Positions 17,151-23,257 of a stretch of 23,257 nt of DNA are shown here, one piece after another. The stretch covers positions 5,388-28,644 of the forward strand of contig NWUY0300012843.1 in the NCBI GenBank assembly GCA_004151065.3, given 5' to 3'. The notes under the pieces are model-generated. The model did no database searches and was not told where the DNA came from. It worked only from the letters and a program-made list of their open reading frames with translations. The stretch's first letter is position 1. Each line of letters opens with the position of its first letter. The position numbers were made by a program, and so were the translations under genes. The stretch is from Larix sibirica (lineage: Eukaryota > Streptophyta > Pinopsida > Pinales > Pinaceae).

Positions 17151-17791
17151 TGATCCGAATTGGATCCTCATAAAAAAAAACCCCTCTTGTAATAAGTTGT
17201 TAAAACATTAATTGTTTGCCAAAGTGAGAAAAGTCCAAATCTGTTTCCTTGGGAAGTGGAAACGAACCATTGTGATGGTTCAACTTCCAAGGCTAGCCCA
17301 ATAAAAATTGAAGGCTGTGGGAGGGAAGGACACTCAATTGATGAGGGCAAGAGAGGAGGAAAAAGGAAGACATAGCAGAAGACTTGAAGATAAGCAACTG
17401 CTTGAAGGATGAATGGCTTGGGAGCTTGTCCATGAAGAAGGTTGTCTTTGAGCCATGACAGTCTACAAATGTTGTTTGTGAGTAACAATACACAAGTTTT
17501 TATGTATCGCTCATTATTGTAATAGATTTTTGAGCAATTAAAAATTCCCATGAATGTTGGTTTTCCCATTTGGGTTTCCAAGGTTAACAAATCTATATGT
17601 TTACTGTGCATCTAAATTCTTTGTGGTTGTTTTATTTATTATTATGGTTATTAAATTGTTGGTCTTTCCAGCCACATGATACAAATTTTCCCCCGTTTGG
17701 ATAGATAAACCAAAGACATCATTTAATTATTTTTTCGTAGAGATCTATGTTAGTGAGACTGTCAGGCTATGAGCCTACAATTTACGGTTCA
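17151..17791 (+). repeat. 3' LTR of the gypsy element
   Basis: It begins TGATCCGAATTGGATC and ends TTTACGGTTCA beside ATGAC. It is co-linear with the 5' LTR with scattered substitutions and small indels. Confidence 0.95.
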
Positions 17792-17796
17792 ATGAC
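17792..17796. repeat. Gypsy target-site duplication, right copy (ATGAC)
   Basis: This is the partner of ATGGC at 14799-14803, with one mismatch. Copia copy 2 leader resumes after it. Confidence 0.8.
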
Positions 17797-18333
17797 AACG
17801 ACACATCTATGATCAAACATGCATATTTTTGTAAATCTAGCCATAAATAACTCTAAAACACATAGACTTTGATGATTCTACTAAAAAACCAACCCAAAAA
17901 ACCACAGATATGCCCTCAAGCAACGGAAAAATACATAAATCTTTATAGATATAGTTCAAATAGCTAAAAAAACTCAAATATGCAAAAAAACATCACAAAG
18001 ATTAATTTTTCTTTGGATTTGCTAACAAATTGTCAAGTAGGGCCGTATAGTCAATCCCTCCTAAAACAATTTCCATCGTTTGTACAATTCAATCCAGTCA
18101 GTATAGCTGTAGGATTTTGTATTGATATGCATCATTCCATTTACAAATATGTATGATTTCGTACAATTCTTTGCTTTGAAATGAAAAAAATTGAAATAGT
18201 ACTTGATTTCGATGAAACTCTTTTGGCTCTTTGATGTGCTATGCTAGCGATCCCTTGATCCGTCTCTATTGACAACAATACATAAATCTTCACACTTTCC
18301 ACATCTCCAAGGTTCTAACTAAGATTTGTACCA
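17797..18333 (-). other. Copia copy 2 leader remnant and primer-binding-like site
   Basis: This is the rest of the untranslated leader beyond the gypsy insertion. The stretch 18215-18310 (GCTATGCTAGCGATCCCTTG, CACACTTTCCACATCTCCAA) matches copy 1 at 5415-5505. Directly inside the LTR the minus strand reads TGGTACAAATCTTAG (from 18333), sharing only TGGTA with the copy 1 site beyond the junction. Confidence 0.75.
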
Positions 18334-18588
18334 TATCATTGAAATCGAGCACATAAAGAAATTAAAAAACAACTTAGAAGAGTTATTCATAATGTATTGC
18401 ATAGATGAGAAAGCAAAAACTTTCTTATATAGGATTACATTGAGGTCGAGTCAATCCACTTTATGAATGTGGGATAGACCAAGAAGTACAATAAAGCATA
18501 AACACACAAAATAATATAAAGTTTGAACTGAATTTTTTAAAGTCCAAGTCTAATTGACCATTCTATATAGCTAAGTTCTACTTTAAGA
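18334..18588 (-). repeat. 5' LTR of copia copy 2
   Basis: It aligns with 106-384 in full, including TATATAAG at 18431-18424. The outer terminus reads TCTTAAAG instead of TGTTAAAG (minus strand), so one base of the TG end is mutated. Inner end ...CAATGATA. Confidence 0.88.
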
Positions 18589-19238
18589 GAGCCAAGATGT
18601 TCTTGTCTTCTTATGTTGGTTCCTTTTGTTTGAGCTTAAAAACATCTATTTTCATTAGAGGCCCTGAAACTTTAAATGACAATCGGTCAACCAATGGCGG
18701 AAAGTTTCTCTGGATCCAGGTCAAATAACTCAGCGCAACAGGACTTGGAAATGGCACAAAGCAGTCTTATTCATGCAAAAACATCAAACTATGTCAGGCT
18801 AAATCTTGTACCAACCCCGACCATTTCTGAAAACTGTGATTACTACAGGGATTGAAAAACCACGCGGGCATGCACTAAGAAAATACCTTCCACTACTACC
18901 CAAAACCGAAAATGGCGTTTCTAGGGTTTTCAATCACATATATAAAGATTTTGGACTTATTCCCTACTGAGTTTCAGGGTTTCAAACTCAAATATGGGTG
19001 CTAAAACAATGTTTGAAATCTCCTTTTAAAATTGAAAGAACGTTGTTTATGTGTAACCGGGTTAATGGACCTAAGATGCCTACGTGGCGGTGCGCAACCG
19101 ATGTCAGTGTTGTGCTCCAACGAGCTTGGTGATATGTTGTCTAGAGATTTGCTCCACTCCAAACGGCGTTGCAAATTTGATACAAAAACCTTCAAATCCA
19201 TTTCATATAAATAACAAGGAAAAACCCTAGCAATAAAT
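18589..19238. other. Unassigned region with telobox and TATA-like motifs
   Basis: No coding supported. CTAGGGTTTT (18921-18930) lies just before TATATAAA (18939-18946), and a second TATAAATAA (about 19207) precedes AAAACCCTAGC. The stretch 19060-19190 is GC-richer than its surroundings. This could be promoter or LTR debris of an unidentified element. Confidence 0.3.
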
Positions 19239-19319
19239 ATGTCTTGCTATTTGCGCAAACAGGGTTCAAAAGTCAATTTAAAACTCCTTTTCAGTGACCT
19301 GATAGTTTATAAAAAACTG

Positions 19320-19835
19320 TTTCGGATTGAAAATCATTTAGCGCCGAAATCGTTTCAGATGAGAACTCATTTTTTTCTGATTCATTTCGGGCTAGAAACA
19401 AGTTTGGAACCAAAGTCGCTTCATCTTTTGTTACTGGGCTATTTCGGGTCACTTTCAAAAAAATTCAAACCTTCTTTCATCTTTTGGGTGGAGTGCCCTA
19501 TTGTAGTATTGACGAAAAACATCAGAACCAAATGACATTTTGCACCAAAACGTTTCGGAGGCAAATCTGGTTTTGCTTCGACTGTTTCAGTGCAAAAGCC
19601 AATTTTGCGTCGATCACGAAAAATTTCTTTTGATTTCTTCGGTGAAAAATTGAATTTCCTTCCGACGTAAGATAACTTTGGTGAAAAACAAAATATACTC
19701 CGATCGTTTCGGCGCAAAACCAAATTTTGCTCCGATCGAGTTCAAACTCATTCTTCCCCAACCATTTCAGCTCAAAACACAAATGTCTCTCGATTGTTTT
19801 GGTGCAAAACCTAATTTTGCTCCGAAACTAAAAAA
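19320..19835. repeat. Degenerate dyad-symmetric repeat array
   Basis: At least seven diverged copies of a TTTCGGCGCAAAACCAAATT / TTGCTCCGA-type unit are recognisable, with the GG of each near 19557, 19589, 19641, 19680, 19711, 19769 and 19801. Spacing alternates between 31-32 and 39-58 bases. Weaker copies occur at about 19325-19440. GCAAAA and TTTTGC within a unit form a dyad, so both strands give similar peptides (+ FGAKPNFAP, - EAKPDLPPKRFGAK). No recognised family. Confidence 0.7.
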
Positions 19836-20095
19836 CTCATTCTTACTTCAAAAAAAATTTCAAAGTGTCAAAAAGTTTGTAACCAAAGAAAGATGAAACA
19901 AAAAGACCTTAGTAAATCAAAATTAAAGGAGGTTCCTTGTAATTTTACAAAAAAATTGGGGATTAGGTTGCAGCTGCAATAATTGGCGATTGGCTGGAGA
20001 ACACATATATCTGAACAAAAAACCATTACTTAGGACCAAAATTGCTTCTACTCGTTAATCATTTCTAATTGTAAAGTTATGCCTTTAATATTNAT
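19836..20095. other. Unassigned short region
   Basis: Nothing supportable; an N at 20093 lies directly before the RNase H remnant. Confidence 0.4.
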
Positions 20096-20440
20096 GGTGG
20101 AATGTAATATACCATGACAAGGAATTGGAGTAGTATTGATGCAAGAAGGGATACCATTGGTTTTGAAAGTAAACAACTCAAGGGAAAATATTTGGTGAAA
20201 TCTACCTTATGAAAATTAATGTTAGCTATTCCATGCAATTAGGAAATGCTAACATTATTTTATCGAAAGACATTTTAAAGTCAACATTAAACCATCACAG
20301 ACTAAAGTACTTTTTTGGAGCAATGGTCGTATTTGAAAGAGCAACAACAATGGGTAGCTAAAATGCAAAGGTTTGATTTTGAAATAATATACATAAAAGG
20401 GAAGGATAATGTTGTAGTAGATTCAAAAATTTGAAAAAGA
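20096..20440 (+). pseudogene. Orphan Ty3/gypsy RNase H remnant
   Basis: The sequence reads VECNIP, stop, QGIGVVLMQEGIPLV, then after a frameshift ESKQLKGKYLVKSTL. After a badly decayed 100 bases it ends QWSYLKEQQQWVAKMQRFDF and EIIYIKGKDNVVVDS. These follow the gypsy RNase H pattern ECDASG.GIG.VL.Q.G.P, then KWV.KL..YDFEI.YKKGK.NVVADALSR. The catalytic Asp of CDAS has become Asn. No RT lies upstream and no integrase lies downstream, so it is not the missing part of the element at 14804-17791 in any simple way. Confidence 0.85.
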
Positions 20441-21430
20441 GGTTGGGATTGTGTTAGGGTTCTAATCCCCATTCATTGTTATTATTTTAGTTATAGTCAA
20501 GTATAGTGTAGGATACTTCATCCCCTCTTTCTCTCCTATTCATAGATAAAGTTGACCCATTTGAATAATCATTCAGATTGTTCATTTGGATTTCTTGTAA
20601 TTGAATGTTCCCCCTTGAAGAGGAATATTATTCAATCATTCTAGGTTTGGCATTAATAGACTTGGTGTTTTTAATTCTTATTAGGTTATTTATCTCAAAA
20701 TAATTAAGTCCATGATAGGATGAGTCACACTAATGAGAATTCATCCAAACTTGTTTACCTATGGGCACACAGTTTTCTTTGATGCATAAGAGGTTTATAA
20801 TCCTATAGAATCATCAGTGTGTGTTGTACATTGAAGTAGACAACGTTAGTATGAATCAAAGTGGCAAATTGACATTGTGTTGCAGACATGCTAGTATTCC
20901 TAGTTGTATTGTTATGACACCATAAGCTAGACAATGTATTTGTGTTGTTGATTCATTTATTTTGATTTAACTTATTGATTGGTGCACCATAAGTTGTCAA
21001 GCATTGTGTATATAAATTGTTGTTAATTACAACTTGTCACTATGGTTGCACTCATTTTATTACTGCACTCCTATCTGGATTGCACATTGTTAGAGGGTCA
21101 CACATAAACTACATGGAAAAGTAGCAAGCAACAAAAGATTTGTTGGAAACAAGATGTCCTTTTAGATTTTTGATGCATAAGAAAGGACAATGAAAGCTTG
21201 AAAATTTGTGCATTATTTTTTTTCCATGGGAAAAGAGCTAGGGTGAACATGACATAAAAATTAATATTCATTTCATGATACAAGTAACCTAGGATGGACT
21301 CATTGATAAAATTAATTTTCTTGAGACAATAATATTTAAAATAAACAAGAAACCAAGTTGTAGTGACAAGCCCATAGATTATATTTAAAGGATAACTAGA
21401 GAAAATAGTAGCACTTATTCCCTTAATATA
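20441..21430. other. Unassigned DNA, possibly starting with LTR debris
   Basis: TGTTAGGGTTCTAATCCCCA begins at about 20451, after a purine-rich GAGGTTGGGATTG, and is followed by a TTCTTGTAATTGAATGTTCC stretch like an LTR 3' part. That would suit a 3' LTR of the RNase H element, but no second LTR copy exists in the window. I see nothing supportable from 20700 to 21430. Confidence 0.3.
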
Positions 21431-21949
21431 CAATATTACATTATAGGTGGCAGATAGTTGGTAGTCATGCTTGGTGGAATTTTTCCAGACATCTTATTTG
21501 TAGTTGGAGGATTTATGATACATGTATTGTTGATCTTTCGTGTAATGCCAATCCTTCGTGCTTTCATGCATGACGATTCAACAAAGAAATGTATATTTAT
21601 TTAGAGGGGCCTATGAAGCGTAAATGCACATCCCTAAAAGGATTAGTGAACCTTAGTTCATGAGCATGCCCCGTTATCCTCATATTGGCCCATAATCATG
21701 GAGATTGTCAAACTCATCATGCTAGAGGATATGCTCAAAATGAACATTGATATGTTGGGACCCATATGGCTTGATTGGGAGTGGATTTTTGGGCACACAT
21801 TGGTTTAGTGTGACTCATGTAAGTTGCACTCCACCCTACACCAATGGCATGAGCTTGGCCCTGTAATTAATTCATGGTGGGTTTACTATGATGTCGAGGA
21901 ATGGTGGATTCCTAGGTTGCATGGCCAGTGCGTGTGTCACATAAGCTAT
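21431..21949. other. Unassigned, possible upstream part of the following LINE
   Basis: It reads without clear homology; WWNF and WEWIFGH-like tryptophan-rich text could be decayed LINE coding, but I cannot fix a boundary. Confidence 0.3.
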
Positions 21950-22511
21950 GTGTGTTTGTGTGGTTAGTTGTCTACCAAAACATTCCTTCCAAAGCTCGAC
22001 TATCGAATAATGATCTCTAATGGTCTCTACCCTATTTGGCACCATTAAAAAATGGCAAATCATATGTTGTGGAATTGCATTGGGATCATGTGTAGATGAA
22101 AAAATCAACTCTTATTCATGGGATAGTTTATTGGCATGAAGTTTTGTTTGGTGACTCTAGGTCTGTAGTTCTCTCTTGTTTTAGTGGTATTTGGCACTAT
22201 ATGGGGATTTCTGTTTTGTTTGTCCTTTGGAAAATTCAATGTAAGTGTGCTTTTGAAAATGTGGTTAGCACTTTGTCAACTTTTTGTCATATGTGGAGAG
22301 ATGAGGTACACATGCAACTGTTGGCTCAATGTTTTTTCTTATCAAATATCCCAAGTGTTAGATCTTGATGCATGTTCAAACTTTATTTATGCTTAAGTAG
22401 TATTTAGGAAGAGGATATAAATGCCATTATGCATACCCTTTTGCCTTTGTTTTTTTTCTTTGTTGATATAATATATTTATATGAATATACGATGTATTAT
22501 TTAAAAAAAAA
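21950..22511 (+). mobile_element. LINE 3' end with an A-run
   Basis: This is the C-terminus of ORF2 and the 3' end of a plant LINE. The zf-RVT-like region appears as WLVVYQNIPSKARLSN in one frame and SNGLYPIWHH, then MANHMLWNCIGI in another. An open stretch 22096-22368 follows with WHEVLFGDSRSVVLSCFSGI, WHYMGISVLFVLWKIQCKCA and MWRDEVHMQLLAQCF. The 3' untranslated part and terminal A-run (22502-22511) match the LINE end at 7245-7550, so both belong to one family. The frames are broken and there is no RT upstream. Confidence 0.8.
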
Positions 22512-22639
22512 CACATTTGTAATATACAATTATTAATGTCCCAATTTAGAATAAACCCCATCGATATCTCAATCGCTCTACTTCAGTTAAGGAACTCTCC
22601 TTTAATATAATTTGTATATTTTTGTATTATTCAACTTAT
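22512..22639. other. Short spacer between two LINE fragments
   Basis: AT-rich; no feature supported. Confidence 0.4.
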
Positions 22640-23030
22640 ATAGAGAGAGCAAGGATTTGGTGGTGGCAAACTATTTGGAAATTGGAATGCCCATTAAAGA
22701 GAAAAATATTTATATGGATGGCACTAGCAAACAAATTCTCATTTAGGATGATGGACAAAGGAGAAGTTGGGTTGGTCTAGGTAGATGTAATTTATGAAAA
22801 TCTAATCAGGATCACATGTTTGTGCATTGCCAATATACAATAACTATTTGGAAAGAAGTTACACAAATCACATATGATAATAACAATTGGGATAAGCAGA
22901 CATTGGTGGATTGTTGACTTAACTAGGTAACTTATAGATATATAGGTGCTTATAAAGCTTTACCCTTCAATGTCATATATGGAATTTAGTTAACTAGGAA
23001 TCAAAAGATATTCCAAGACTTGGTTTTCAC
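22640..23030 (+). mobile_element. LINE fragment (zf-RVT-like C-terminus), second type
   Basis: The first frame reads ARIWWWQTIWKLECPLKRKI and FIWMALANKFSF. After a frameshift, GLGRCNL, stop, KSNQDHMFVHCQYTITIWKE follows, then YKALPFNVIYGI, stop, LTRNQKIFQD. This is the zf-RVT pattern (W..iWkl..PlK.kiF.W......C..C......DH.F..C......W) followed by the LPf...GIWl.RN..iFe. C-terminus. The wording differs from the other two LINE fragments, so it is a separate element. Stops and shifts show decay. Confidence 0.82.
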
Positions 23031-23257
23031 ACTTGAATTTTGTGGAGTAGTTGTCATTTATTTCACTTCAAACCATTACTTGTTGTTGAAATATGTAGTT
23101 GGGAAAGGGACCAATAATCGTGTGAATTTTGTTATCCTTAAACCCTTTATTATCAGTTCTTTATCAATGTATTCAATTTATACTTAGCAAAATTCCTTTA
23201 TTCCAAACTAAGCAATAATAAATTAATAACACACTGCAAAGATAAATGCACAATGAA
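23031..23257. other. Unassigned window end
   Basis: AT-rich; possibly the LINE 3' tail, but no A-run or boundary is visible before the window ends. Confidence 0.35.

Larger units (their letters stand above)
14804..17791 (+). mobile_element. Internally deleted Ty3/gypsy element (gag-protease only), nested in copia copy 2
   Basis: This is a complete LTR retrotransposon structure of 2,988 bp with two LTRs (634 and 641 bp), primer-binding site, purine tract and flanking 5-bp duplications. The internal 1.7 kb holds gag, a damaged zinc knuckle and protease; RT, RNase H and integrase are absent. The coding text stops shortly after the protease-RT linker, and the 3' leader and purine tract follow within about 130 bases. 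It must have been moved by another element's enzymes, or was deleted after insertion. The structure resembles gag-bearing non-autonomous elements (the TR-GAG type). The LTRs differ roughly every eighth to tenth base, so it is old. Confidence 0.93.
10401..18588 (-). mobile_element. Ty1/copia retrotransposon, copy 2, with nested SINE and gypsy
   Basis: This is the same family and orientation as copy 1, with the same domain order on the minus strand: 5' LTR (18588-18334), leader split by a gypsy element, gag, protease, integrase split by a SINE, RT, RNase H, purine tract, and a truncated 3' LTR (10502-10401). Removing the gypsy (14804-17791 plus one target duplication) and the SINE leaves roughly 5 kb, close to the internal part of copy 1. 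It is more decayed than copy 1: the gag zinc knuckle is gone and every domain has stops. No target duplication can be checked because the left LTR end is missing. Confidence 0.92.

Noticed and set aside
17168-17611. 147-codon minus-strand ORF
   Set aside because: It lies wholly within the gypsy 3' LTR; the same region of the 5' LTR does not keep the frame open.
18589-18593. GAGCC as a copia copy 2 target duplication
   Set aside because: The opposite LTR end is truncated at the N, so no partner can be checked.
18921-18946. Telobox plus TATA box as a host gene promoter
   Set aside because: No supportable coding sequence follows, so it is noted in the region entry only.
19320-19835. CRISPR-like array
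   Set aside because: Units are highly diverged, spacing is irregular, and the setting is plant nuclear DNA.
21098-21433. 111-codon minus-strand ORF as a gene
   Set aside because: No motif recognised; AT-rich, Phe/Leu/Tyr-heavy text typical of chance frames in this composition.

Overview
This is plant nuclear DNA made almost entirely of old, broken transposable elements. I found no intact host gene, tRNA, rRNA or CRISPR array. The longest open frames (about 130-150 codons) are fragments of retrotransposon genes. The types present are Ty1/copia and Ty3/gypsy LTR retrotransposons, plant LINEs with a zf-RVT-like C-terminus, and one tRNA-derived SINE, all heavily diverged. That points to a large, slowly purged land-plant genome. 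The gypsy Gag/protease wording reminds me of gymnosperm elements, but this is inference and no species is claimed.

Layout, left block (1-7550): a LINE (1-105 and 7245-7550, + strand) is split by a copia element on the - strand (106-7239) with a 5-bp target duplication (TTCAC). The copia element has a 3' LTR, decayed RNase H, RT, integrase, protease and gag, and a repeat-rich leader. Its 5' LTR is split by a 1.4-kb insert (5581-6994) carrying the 3' half of a dead acetylornithine aminotransferase gene, flanked by an imperfect 24-26-bp direct repeat.

Middle (7551-10399): mostly unassigned DNA with a 156-bp tandem duplication, an orphan 135-codon ORF, two AGGGTTT/AAACCCT palindromes and a LINE fragment that stops at an N (10400).

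Right-centre (10401-18588): a second copia copy of the same family on the - strand. Its 3' LTR is truncated at the N. A 185-bp SINE sits in its integrase (12993-13177), and a complete but internally deleted gypsy element sits in its leader (14804-17791). The gypsy element has two LTRs, PBS, PPT, gag and protease but no RT, RNase H or integrase, with near-perfect 5-bp target duplications.

Right end (18589-23257): unassigned DNA with a degenerate dyad-symmetric repeat array (19320-19835), an orphan gypsy RNase H remnant (20096-20440), a LINE 3' end ending in an A-run (about 21950-22511), and another LINE fragment (about 22640-23030).

The elements do not work together as a system. They form a record of nested insertion and decay: LINE, then copia, then captured gene fragment on the left; copia, then SINE and gag-only gypsy on the right. 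I see no convincing new functional system. The best leads are the captured aminotransferase fragment, the gag-only gypsy derivative, the SINE, the dyad-symmetric array and the unusual copia LTR/PBS structure.
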